Of a stretch of DNA of 64,000 bases, positions 8,404 to 16,171 are shown piece after piece. The translations under genes and the position numbers were made by a program. The notes under the pieces are model-generated. The model ran no database searches. It was not told the DNA's origin and saw only the letters and a list, made by a program, of their open reading frames with translations. Position 1 is the first letter of the stretch; each line of letters begins with the position of its first letter. Source of the stretch: an uncultured Bacteroidota bacterium (GTDB lineage Bacteria > Bacteroidota > Bacteroidia > Chitinophagales > Chitinophagaceae); contig CAIPJS010000002.1 in the NCBI GenBank assembly GCA_903865435.1, forward strand, positions 21,375 through 85,374, read 5' to 3'.

Positions 8404-9531
8404 ATGAGTGACAAAACAGCAATCGTAGTAGGGGCTGGGATCTTGGGAATGGCTACTGCCCGTGCTTTGGCTTTAAAAGGGTACAAAGTTACGATTTTTG
8501 AAAAATCACAACAATCCCTTGGAGCCTCTATTAGAAACTTTGGTATGTTATGGCCTATTGGTCAACCTGATGGAAAATTGTATGATCGAGCCATCAGGTC
8601 TAGAGAAATTTGGAAAGAATATTTAACCAATGCAAAAATTAATTTTGACCCTTGTGGTAGCTTGCATTTGGCCTATGACAAAGAGGAGCAGGATGTGTTG
8701 GAAGAATTATATGAACATTTTACAAAACACAATAGGCCCGTTACTTTAATGCAACCCAATACCATCTTGGAAAAATTTAATGGTATTAATGGTGAAAATT
8801 TAAAAGCAGGTTTATTTAGTAGTGATGAAACCATTATAGATCCTAGAGAGGGCATTAAAAATTTACCCGCTTATTTAAAAGATTATTATAACATTAAAAT
8901 TATTTGGGGCACAGCCATCACCAATGTAACAACCAATACTGTATGGTCTTTTAAAACCAAATACAATGCCGACTTAATTTGTATTTGTTCTGGAGCCGAT
9001 TTTGAAACACTTTATCCAGAAAATTTTAAAGAATTGCCCATTATTAAGTCAAAATTGCAAATGATGCGATTTGTGCCAAATGACCCAAATTATAAAATTG
9101 GAACTTCTATTTGTGGTGGTCTATCCTTATTGCATTATAAAAGTTTTACCGCATCAAAATCTTTAGATATTTTAAAAGCAAAAATTGACTTAGAACTTCC
9201 AGAATACATTAAAAACGGAATTCATGTCATGGTATCACAAAACCATCAAGGGGAATTAACCGTAGGGGATTCACACGAATATGCTTTAGATTTTGAACCC
9301 TTTGACAAACATACTGTCAACGAATTGATTTTGAAATATTTAAAAAAGTTAATTCATATTGATAATTGGACATTGCAACAATCATGGAATGGGGTGTATC
9401 CCATGATGACCAATGGCACAACTGATTTGCTTTTAAAAGTGGAGCCAGGCGTATACATTATCAATGGAATTGGTGGAAATGGTATGACATTGTCTTTTGG
9501 TTTTGCAGAAGAAGCTGTAAACAAAATTTAA
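8404..9531 (+). CDS. FAD-dependent oxidoreductase of the phosphonate-linked family (TIGR03364 type)
   Basis: A 375-residue DAO-fold amine oxidase. The dinucleotide-binding GAGILG is at residues 10-15, and ASIRNFGMLWPIGQ (41-54) is the sequence I associate with the FAD oxidoreductase family found next to phosphonatase-like hydrolases. A late NGIGGNGMTLSFGFAEE segment closes the FAD site. Members were proposed to oxidise amino or methylamino groups of aminophosphonates, feeding the carbonyl product to a phosphonatase. It lies between the transporter (3 bases) and the PhnZ-like gene (11 bases), followed by a phosphonatase-like HAD gene, exactly the expected context. Its exact substrate (AEP, N-methyl-AEP or hydroxy-AEP) is not readable from sequence. 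Confidence 0.82.
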   Translation: MSDKTAIVVGAGILGMATARALALKGYKVTIFEKSQQSLGASIRNFGMLWPIGQPDGKLYDRAIRSREIWKEYLTNAKINFDPCGSLHLAYDKEEQDVLEELYEHFTKHNRPVTLMQPNTILEKFNGINGENLKAGLFSSDETIIDPREGIKNLPAYLKDYYNIKIIWGTAITNVTTNTVWSFKTKYNADLICICSGADFETLYPENFKELPIIKSKLQMMRFVPNDPNYKIGTSICGGLSLLHYKSFTASKSLDILKAKIDLELPEYIKNGIHVMVSQNHQGELTVGDSHEYALDFEPFDKHTVNELILKYLKKLIHIDNWTLQQSWNGVYPMMTNGTTDLLLKVEPGVYIINGIGGNGMTLSFGFAEEAVNKI

Positions 9532-9542
9532 ATTTTAAACGT

Positions 9543-10100
9543 ATGAATAATATCGTTGATTTTATTATTGATGTATTTTTAAAAAAAGGGCATGAATTAT
9601 ACGGCGGGGAAGCTGTAACACAGTTGGAGCATGGCTTACAGGCTGCCCATTTTGCAAAAGAATCAAATGCTTCTGAAAATTTAATTGCTGCTGCCTTAAT
9701 GCATGATATTGGACATTTATTGCATGATTTACCAGATGATGCCACCAATAATGGCATTGATGACGTTCATGAAGCTTTAGGTGCTGAATTTTTAATCCAA
9801 TATTTCAAAGAAGAAGTAGTGGAAGCAGTTAAGTTGCATGTACCTGCTAAAAGATACCTATGCTTGGTAGATCCCGAATATTATGAAGCATTATCATCCG
9901 TTTCAAAAGCAAGTTTAATATTACAAGGAGGCATTATGTCCATGGAAGAGAAAAATAATTTTGAATTGAATGAATATTTTAAAGAAGCAGTTGCATTAAG
10001 AAGATGGGACGATCAAGCTAAAATCCCCAATTTAAAGGTGGATGATATCTATACTTATAGAAGCATATTAGAACAATCATTATTAAAAAATAGTTTATGA
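9543..10100 (+). CDS. phnZ: PhnZ-type HD-domain mixed-valence di-iron oxygenase, C-P bond cleavage
   Basis: A 185-residue HD-domain protein. PhnZ cleaves (R)-1-hydroxy-2-aminoethylphosphonate with O2 to glycine and phosphate. The visible counterparts of PhnZ's iron ligands are His30, His54-Asp55, His76, His99 and Asp156/157 (RRWDD). Tyr20 and Glu23 in YGGEAVTQLEH match the PhnZ Tyr that guards the open iron site and the Glu that binds the substrate amino group. HVPAKRYL (99-106) and SKASLILQGG are also typical of the family. The Glu favours a primary amine over the trimethylated substrate of TmpB. No PhnY-type hydroxylase gene is in the operon. Its stop overlaps the next start by four bases (ATGA). 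Confidence 0.88.
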   Translation: MNNIVDFIIDVFLKKGHELYGGEAVTQLEHGLQAAHFAKESNASENLIAAALMHDIGHLLHDLPDDATNNGIDDVHEALGAEFLIQYFKEEVVEAVKLHVPAKRYLCLVDPEYYEALSSVSKASLILQGGIMSMEEKNNFELNEYFKEAVALRRWDDQAKIPNLKVDDIYTYRSILEQSLLKNSL

Positions 10101-10774
10101 GCATAAAGATGATCGTATTTGATATGGCAGGAACGACTATTGATGAAGACAATATTGTATATAAAACTTTACATAAAAGCATCAATCAATATGGTGTTAC
10201 AGTTGATTTGTCTGCTGTTTTAGAGATAGGGGCAGGGCAAGAAAAATTAACTGCCATCAAAGACATTGTTTCAAAGTATGGCACACAAGAAGATTTGCTA
10301 AAGGCTAATGATATGTATCATTATTTTATCAATCATCTTCAAACTGCCTATGAAGAATTTGATATTCAAGCCATGCAGCATGCTGAAACTGTGTTGACCT
10401 ATATAAGAAGCAAAAATATATTGGTTGTATTAAATACAGGCTATGACCGAGCTACTGCACAATTTATTTTAAATAAGATTAATTGGGTACAACTATATCA
10501 TTATGATTTATTGGTATCCGCTACAGATGTTAAGAACAATAGACCATCACCTGATATGATTCATTTTGCAATGAATTTATTTTCTATCAATGATCCTAAG
10601 GAGGTAGTAAAAATTGGGGACTCCAAAATCGATATCGAAGAAGGCCAAAACGCCCATTGTTTATATAGTATTGGTATTACTACTGGTGCACAAACTAAAG
10701 CACAGTTAGCTGAGGCAAAACCTGATCAAATTATTGATAACCTAAACGATTTAATTAGTTTTTTAAATATTTAA
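10097..10774 (+). CDS. phosphonatase-like HAD hydrolase (TIGR03351 type, PhnX relative)
   Basis: A 225-residue HAD enzyme. It has the phosphonatase form of the first motif, FDMAGT, with nucleophile Asp9 and Ala11 in place of the usual second Asp. Arg149 (NNRPSPDMI) replaces the usual HAD lysine, another phosphonatase trait. Motif four is GDSKIDIEEGQ (174-184). The cap segment GAGQEKLTAIKDI carries Lys50 and Lys55; one may be the Schiff-base lysine of PhnX (Lys53). This suggests hydrolysis of a C-P bond next to an aldehyde, probably on the product of the FAD oxidoreductase. It is not canonical PhnX and no PhnW transaminase is nearby. Translationally coupled to the PhnZ-like gene. Confidence 0.83.
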   Translation: MSIKMIVFDMAGTTIDEDNIVYKTLHKSINQYGVTVDLSAVLEIGAGQEKLTAIKDIVSKYGTQEDLLKANDMYHYFINHLQTAYEEFDIQAMQHAETVLTYIRSKNILVVLNTGYDRATAQFILNKINWVQLYHYDLLVSATDVKNNRPSPDMIHFAMNLFSINDPKEVVKIGDSKIDIEEGQNAHCLYSIGITTGAQTKAQLAEAKPDQIIDNLNDLISFLNI

Positions 10775-10777
10775 TAT

Positions 10778-11221
10778 ATGTTGGTAAAAAATTGGAAAAT
10801 TAGAAAGGCAAACTTAATTGATGTAAATTATTTCCATCAATCTATAGAACAAATTCATTCAATGAAAATACAGTTTGATGTATTTACTGAACAATTTAAA
10901 AAGAAGTTAAAAAATAAAAACTGTTTACTATATGTAATTGAAACTACATTAGGTAGCCAAATTGGTTGTATCTGCTGTGAAAAGGAAGAAAGTTTCTTAA
11001 CCAGTAGACCCATTATACAAATAAAAGAATTTTACATTTCTCCAGCCTATAGAAAATTAAATATTGCGGATGATTTATTTTTATTTATTTATGAAAAGTC
11101 TATTCAATTAGGCATGGATAAGATAGAAGTACTTTGCAATTTAAATTCTACGACCACACAAAACTTTTATTCACAAAAAAAGTTTATTCCAGTTAAAAAA
11201 TTGTATGTAAAAAGTATCTAA
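10778..11221 (+). CDS. divergent GNAT acetyltransferase, last gene of aminophosphonate operon
   Basis: A 147-residue protein with GNAT features: IQIKEFYISPAYRKLNIADDLF (the acyl-CoA-binding stretch, though the R/Q-x-x-G-x-G/A loop is weak) and a C-terminal NLNSTTTQNFYSQKKFIPV typical of the fold. It starts three bases after the HAD gene, so it belongs to the operon. By analogy with phnO it may acetylate an aminophosphonate, but the poorly kept acetyl-CoA loop makes activity less certain than for the GNAT at 604-1035. It ends one base from the convergent phosphatase gene, with no terminator between. Confidence 0.65.
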   Translation: MLVKNWKIRKANLIDVNYFHQSIEQIHSMKIQFDVFTEQFKKKLKNKNCLLYVIETTLGSQIGCICCEKEESFLTSRPIIQIKEFYISPAYRKLNIADDLFLFIYEKSIQLGMDKIEVLCNLNSTTTQNFYSQKKFIPVKKLYVKSI

Positions 11222-11222
11222 T

Positions 11223-12635
11223 TTACTTTATAATTGTAAAATTATCTACCACTTTACCTGAGCTTGCAATTTGTTTAAATGTAAATATATTTTTTTCAAT
11301 TGTCACATAACTTAATGAATTGTCTGTTGAGAAAAATTTGTCAGTAAATGGCTGCCATGAATTGGGCATATTGGTTTGTTCTGGATTGTATAAATCTTGA
11401 CCACCTGCACCTGTTACTATATATACAACTCCTTTTGGCTTTTTATTTTTAATCCCATCAAAGTTTTTATCTAATACCCAATCTCCGCCTACTTGTTCTC
11501 CTTTTCTTTTTGTTGTAGATGCTATCTCTTTTTTTGAAGATGTATCTGGCTTAAAGGTTAATGGGAATGATCTTTGATAATTATGTACATGCCCATTAAA
11601 TACTATATCTACCTTGCCAGCTTCAAAAATAGGAGATAATAACCTCATATGTTGTTCTTCAAAATGTTCTTTGGAGGAGTTAAAACCTGGTTGGTGAAAC
11701 ATCACAAAACGCCACTGTGCACTGGCTGCTTTTTTTAAATCTTCTTTCACCCATTCTTGCAAATCTTTATTAGTCCAATCAACATAATAATCTGCATCAA
11801 TCACGGTCCAATGCGCATTGCCATAATCATAGGAATAGGTAGTCATCTTTGGGTAGGCTTTTTGAGCAGCGGTATAAAAAGCATTTTTATTTGTTTCATT
11901 GCCTTTTAGCATTGGTATCAGTGGCGAACCTTCTTTATAATCTGGACCATTCAAAGGTTGTTCCCAGAAATAATAATAAGACAAAGCATCAGGTGTTTTG
12001 TCCATATCTCTATCATTGGCATCATGATTGCCTACAGAGGCAAAGAATGGAATTTTTCTCATTAATGGTGCACCACTGCTGTCATTTTTATCGGCATTGT
12101 ATATGGGCCAAAATTTTGTTGTATAATCTTTAATCAAACCACTATTGTATACGATGTCTCCTGGAACTGCCACAAAATCTGGATTCAGATCATACATGAT
12201 ATTGGCTAATTTCTTTTGGTTTTTGGTTAATGCACCAATATCACCTATTACCACAAATTTATAATTTTGATTCTTAGTTTTAGGCGCATGTGCAGTTGAT
12301 TCAAATACTAATTTTTTATTCTTAGATACTCTATAAGTAAAATCAATACCACTTTCTAGTTGTGCTAATGTGGCATGATATACTACAAATGGACTGTAAT
12401 TTTTTATATTTACTTTATTGAAATAAATATTTTTACTATTTATCCAACTATTTTTTGTCTTTACTTCTACTTTCCATTCACTAGTTGTATCAGCACAATG
12501 CCATAACAAAGACAAATTTTTAGGATTTGCATCATATCCAATTTGAAGATAAGGAGCAGTGATAAAATCTTTTTGAGCTGCTAACTGGTTGATTGAAAAT
12601 AGAACACAAAATAAAAATGTTAATAAATTTTTCAT
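11223..12635 (-). CDS. purple-acid-phosphatase-like secreted metallophosphoesterase
   Basis: 470 residues with a signal peptide (NQLAAQ, about residue 20), a fibronectin-like N-terminal domain (about 25-120), and a calcineurin-type phosphoesterase domain. The five purple acid phosphatase metal motifs can be seen in order: GDIG, GDIVY, GNHD, MFHQ and GHVHNYQR. It should release phosphate from monoesters in the periplasm or outside. It is the last gene of a minus-strand trio with the beta-barrel-like protein (9-base gap) and the propeller/phosphoesterase, converging on the phosphonate operon. The gene order supports a joint role in phosphorus acquisition. Confidence 0.85.
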   Translation of the reverse strand: MKNLLTFLFCVLFSINQLAAQKDFITAPYLQIGYDANPKNLSLLWHCADTTSEWKVEVKTKNSWINSKNIYFNKVNIKNYSPFVVYHATLAQLESGIDFTYRVSKNKKLVFESTAHAPKTKNQNYKFVVIGDIGALTKNQKKLANIMYDLNPDFVAVPGDIVYNSGLIKDYTTKFWPIYNADKNDSSGAPLMRKIPFFASVGNHDANDRDMDKTPDALSYYYFWEQPLNGPDYKEGSPLIPMLKGNETNKNAFYTAAQKAYPKMTTYSYDYGNAHWTVIDADYYVDWTNKDLQEWVKEDLKKAASAQWRFVMFHQPGFNSSKEHFEEQHMRLLSPIFEAGKVDIVFNGHVHNYQRSFPLTFKPDTSSKKEIASTTKRKGEQVGGDWVLDKNFDGIKNKKPKGVVYIVTGAGGQDLYNPEQTNMPNSWQPFTDKFFSTDNSLSYVTIEKNIFTFKQIASSGKVVDNFTIIK

Positions 12636-12644
12636 AATTTTAAT

Positions 12645-13148
12645 TTAAAATGTAACGCCAAATTGTAATCCTATACCTACTGAGGCAGGTGAACTATTTC
12701 CAAATCTTGCTGGAATAGGGACGGAAACCCAATAACTATTCATTTTGGTTTTATAGAGTACCTTATTAAAAACCAAATTGGTACCATATCGGCCTCCTGT
12801 CTCAAAGGCAAGCCTAGTAAGTACATTAAAACCTTTGGGGTATCTAAAGATAAGACCCGGTTGAATAGACAAATTACTTGTTTTAGTTATCCCTTTTGTT
12901 GAATTGAGTGTTGGAACTATTTCAATACTATAAGCCAACTTATCTGATTTAATAATATTAATTCCAATGGGAAAGCCAACAGTATAGGAATGGTCAAAAT
13001 TGTAAGCAGGTAAATTTGAAGAAATGGTAAGTAATGGATGATTGATGCTAAAATAAGCGGCTACTTTAGGGTATTCATTTGAATTCTGGGCATTTACATA
13101 TCCATTGAGTATAAAAAAGCTAAGTATAGTTAAAATAGAATTTTTCAT
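12645..13148 (-). CDS. small secreted protein, probable outer-membrane beta-barrel, unknown function
   Basis: 167 residues with a signal peptide ending near VNAQ (about residue 21). The mature part alternates hydrophobic and polar residues and ends in an aromatic FGVTF, as in small outer-membrane beta-barrels. I do not recognise the family. It sits 28 bases after the propeller/phosphoesterase gene and 9 bases before the purple-acid-phosphatase-like gene on the same strand, so it is probably co-transcribed with both and may assist export or surface display; this is only inference. Confidence 0.55.
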   Translation of the reverse strand: MKNSILTILSFFILNGYVNAQNSNEYPKVAAYFSINHPLLTISSNLPAYNFDHSYTVGFPIGINIIKSDKLAYSIEIVPTLNSTKGITKTSNLSIQPGLIFRYPKGFNVLTRLAFETGGRYGTNLVFNKVLYKTKMNSYWVSVPIPARFGNSSPASVGIGLQFGVTF

Positions 13149-13176
13149 TCATTATTTAGTTAAGCCGCTGATTGAA

Positions 13177-15882
13177 TTATTTCTTTTCTTTTTTATAATG
13201 TGCTTTTCTCATATCTTCTTCGTCATCCATATCTGGACCTTTCTCTACTTTTCTCCAATCCACATCTCTGTTGTAACGCTTCATGGCGTTGGTCGTATTG
13301 AATATATCTTTAGAGGGAAATACTAAGCTGTAAGGCTTATAATTAGGTTTATCGGTAAAAAAGTCTTCCAATAAACTAGCGGTAGCATCGTATTGATTCA
13401 CATAGGGAACATCTAAAATATTATAAATTACTTTTAATATTGAACCAAAATTAGCATGTGTATTGGAAGTATAATTTCTTTTTACATAAGGTCCTGCCAT
13501 CATTAAAATACTTCTGTGCGCATCTATATGGTCTACACCCCCTTGAGGATCATCTTCGGTAACGATCACCAACATATTTTTCCAATAGGGCGTTCTAGAT
13601 AAAAAATGTAAAATTCTACCTACTGCTAAATCATTGTCTGCAACATAAGATTCATGATAGGGATAGCCATCTTTAGGTCTTGGATCGGCAGTATGGTCAT
13701 TGGGTACCTGCATGGTGATTAAGCTTGGCAATGCTTTGTGTTTGTTGAGCCACAATTTTTTAAACTCAGTTTCGAATTGCTCCATTCTAAATTGATCTGG
13801 AATATTGCAATTAAATCCTGCGTAATTATGACTTGTATTTTTCCATAAAGCTTTTTGCATGGGCACCATTACTGCATGTCCACTTCCAGTGGCTGTATCA
13901 TTCCATTCTTCTCTATTGTGCGCTGTTTCATTGGCTTCACCAAAATTATAGAAAGGAACATTTTTTCTTTCCAATGCTTCCCATAGCCCACCTCTTTCTG
14001 CATAATCCTCAGGATCTATGCTTCCAGTGGTTCCCGGGAATCTTCTACCAGAAGCATTTGAAAATATTTTTGCCGATTTATTCACACTTGAATTGGTTTC
14101 TACCCATTCGTTGGGAATCACGCCCATCATCCAATGATGTCCATGGATAGAAGCGTCACCATCACAATAAAAATTATCCGAAAAGGCAAATTCTTGTGCC
14201 AACTTTGAATGATTGGGTGTAATGTCAAAACCTACCGCATTTTTACTTTGAAAGCCCATTCTTACATGATTACCAAATCTTGCTATACTTGAATCACCTC
14301 GGCCTGTTTTTAATTGACCTAGCACTTCATCATAAGTTCTATTTTCTTTGGTGATGTATACTATATATTTAATGGGGCTTTTACGAATGCCGGCTTTAAT
14401 GGGTAATGGGTTTTTTACATCATCTACCTTAGCAATCGTTTTATACGTATTGTTTAAAGTTGTTTTGGTATAATTTTTTAATTCCTCTAAAGTGGGCACT
14501 TTTATTTTTTGGAAACTACCTAATTGAATGTCGCCAATATAAGTACCTTGTTCTGGTTTTTTAAAACCAATACCACCATTAGGCCCTGCACCATAACCTC
14601 TACAAGAAATGACATACATTTCTTTTTCGTCATTACTCAACCTGATTTTTGAGGTACCCCATCCGCTTGGAATAAATCCAATAGTCTTTCTTTTCTCAAG
14701 ATCAATCACTGCTACTGCATTAAATCCTAATAAGGCAACATACAATGTTTTCTCGTCCTTGGTCATGGTCATGCCAAAAGGAAGATAGCCTCTATATTGA
14801 TCAATGGCATCATTCATTTTAATAGGAATACTTCCAACTATTTTATGATTTTTATAATCAATGATAGAAATATTATCATTCGTAGCATTGGATACATAGG
14901 CCAATTCATTACCTATTGTTATTGAGTTTGGACTTGCGCCTCCTACTACCTCAGCGCCCTCAATCATTTCCCCAATTTGATAGCCTGTTTTAAATTTATC
15001 TACTACTTGATTTGTACTAAGATCAATGTTAAAAACACTCATTGCATTAGGTGATAAGGGGTCGCCAACGCCAGGTATCAATCTTCCATTATACGTAATA
15101 CCATTTATTGATTCTTTTGTGTTGTTTCCATAAGGATGCCAAGGCATCAGCATGGTATCATAATTTTCCTTGGTAATATCTGGAATGATTGGGTAATCAT
15201 ACATGCCTACATTGGCCACCATGACGAATTCTTTGTTGGGGCTTAATGCTAAATTAAAAGGTTGACGTCCTGTTTTAATGGAAGCTTTTATTTTTTTTGT
15301 TGCCAAGTCAATCCTAACCAATCTAAAATTGCCTCTATCTAAAACCAACAATTCATTTTCCTTTTCATTGTAGATGATATCTGAAGTAAAGCTGTCGTCG
15401 TAACTAATTCCATCAATAGTTCCATTTAAGGAAATAGAATCTATTTTTTTGAACTGTTTGATATCATAAACCATCACGGCACCTGCATCACCGGCACTTA
15501 AATACACTAAGTCATTATTATTACTTGCAAAGGTGATACCCAAAAAAGATCCCTTTTTTAAAATGGTATCAATTTTTTTATCATAACTAGGAACTCTAAT
15601 GGCTTTTAGATTATCATTGTTGATAATTGTTATGACGCCATTGTGTAAGGTCACTGTTTTAGTTCCATCGGGTGAAACGGCCATCCCAAAAGGGCTACGT
15701 GTGATTTGAATAGTAGCACCGGCTGGGGTAATGTATCTGCCACTTGGTAAAACTGTGTGATTGTTTTTATCAATATTGGTGTATTCTTTATCACCAGGCA
15801 CTGATAAATAATTGTAAGTTTTTTGAGCAATCAATGTATTGGATAGTACAATTAATTGCAAGTATAATAATATACTTTTCAT
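13177..15882 (-). CDS. beta-propeller/alkaline-phosphatase-superfamily phosphoesterase fusion, secreted
   Basis: 901 residues. A signal peptide ends near LIAQ (about residue 19). Residues about 50-440 contain repeated YVTN-like propeller blades (for example AYVSNATNDNISIIDYKNHK, TLYVALLGFNAVAVIDLEKR). From about residue 505 the phosphoesterase domain of the phospholipase C/acid phosphatase superfamily (PF04185 type) follows, with YITKENRTYDEVLGQL holding the nucleophile region, HGHHWMMG, and EDDPQGGVDHIDAHRS giving metal ligands. It probably hydrolyses phosphoesters in the periplasm. It is the first gene of the minus-strand trio and is preceded by a PHO-box-like repeat at 15928-15945. Confidence 0.85.
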   Translation of the reverse strand: MKSILLYLQLIVLSNTLIAQKTYNYLSVPGDKEYTNIDKNNHTVLPSGRYITPAGATIQITRSPFGMAVSPDGTKTVTLHNGVITIINNDNLKAIRVPSYDKKIDTILKKGSFLGITFASNNNDLVYLSAGDAGAVMVYDIKQFKKIDSISLNGTIDGISYDDSFTSDIIYNEKENELLVLDRGNFRLVRIDLATKKIKASIKTGRQPFNLALSPNKEFVMVANVGMYDYPIIPDITKENYDTMLMPWHPYGNNTKESINGITYNGRLIPGVGDPLSPNAMSVFNIDLSTNQVVDKFKTGYQIGEMIEGAEVVGGASPNSITIGNELAYVSNATNDNISIIDYKNHKIVGSIPIKMNDAIDQYRGYLPFGMTMTKDEKTLYVALLGFNAVAVIDLEKRKTIGFIPSGWGTSKIRLSNDEKEMYVISCRGYGAGPNGGIGFKKPEQGTYIGDIQLGSFQKIKVPTLEELKNYTKTTLNNTYKTIAKVDDVKNPLPIKAGIRKSPIKYIVYITKENRTYDEVLGQLKTGRGDSSIARFGNHVRMGFQSKNAVGFDITPNHSKLAQEFAFSDNFYCDGDASIHGHHWMMGVIPNEWVETNSSVNKSAKIFSNASGRRFPGTTGSIDPEDYAERGGLWEALERKNVPFYNFGEANETAHNREEWNDTATGSGHAVMVPMQKALWKNTSHNYAGFNCNIPDQFRMEQFETEFKKLWLNKHKALPSLITMQVPNDHTADPRPKDGYPYHESYVADNDLAVGRILHFLSRTPYWKNMLVIVTEDDPQGGVDHIDAHRSILMMAGPYVKRNYTSNTHANFGSILKVIYNILDVPYVNQYDATASLLEDFFTDKPNYKPYSLVFPSKDIFNTTNAMKRYNRDVDWRKVEKGPDMDDEEDMRKAHYKKEKK

Positions 15883-15927
15883 TGAAGTAATTTAGTCCCA
15901 CAATCTATACCATGCTTACTTAGCGTG

Positions 15928-15945
15928 GTATTAAGTTTCTATTAA
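15928..15945 (-). promoter_or_regulatory. candidate PHO-box-like direct repeat before the phosphoesterase trio
   Basis: Read on the minus strand: TTAATAG, spacer AAAC, TTAATAC, 11-base period; a weaker third unit CTAAGTA follows at the same spacing (15917-15923). It is 45 bases upstream of the ATG at 15882. It matches the heptamers before the aminophosphonate operon. Confidence 0.45.
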
Positions 15946-15996
15946 ATATTATACAAGGTGAGATAAGGGTAGGTCGGTCAAGTGATGAATAGGTAT

Positions 15997-16032
15997 AAAA
16001 AAAGCCTTCCCGATAATTCGAAAAGGCTTTTT
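15997..16032 (-). terminator. intrinsic terminator beside the truncated RNA 3'-end copy
   Basis: AAAAAGCCTT and AAGGCTTTTT form a 10-base stem around a roughly 14-base loop; on the minus strand a run of seven T follows. It lies just past the copy of the tRNA-like 3' end at 16036-16051, in the same relative place as the terminator of the full RNA at 18198-18238. It can act in both directions. Confidence 0.75.
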
Positions 16033-16035
16033 AAT

Positions 16036-16051
16036 TGCTGTAGGGGGAGGG
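16036..16051. repeat. 16-base direct repeat, copy 1 (3'-end remnant of the tRNA-like RNA)
   Basis: TGCTGTAGGGGGAGGG occurs here and at 18244-18259. The second copy is the acceptor 3' strand and half of the T-stem of the tRNA-like RNA. Here the match stops after the T-stem half, so this is a partial copy on the same (minus) strand. Confidence 0.85.
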
Positions 16052-16150
16052 CTAAAATATTTAAGCTATTAAGAACCAATTACTTAGGAATTTATATTTT
16101 CCCCATATAGTATCTATTTTTTAAACCGTACATTTGATTACCCCCAAAGG

Positions 16151-16171
16151 ATAGTTTAAAACTTAAACTAT
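16151..16171 (+). promoter_or_regulatory. palindrome overlapping the start codon of the InlB-repeat lipoprotein gene
   Basis: ATAGTTTAA (16151-16159), spacer AAC, TTAAACTAT (16163-16171): a perfect 9-base inverted repeat whose right arm includes the first two bases of the ATG at 16170. It may be an operator or a translation-controlling hairpin. Confidence 0.4.

Noticed and set aside
11223..15882. Polysaccharide-utilisation locus interpretation of 1-16 kb
   Set aside because: Apart from SusC/SusD there is no glycoside hydrolase, lyase, sulfatase or sensor; the enzymes present act on phosphorus compounds.
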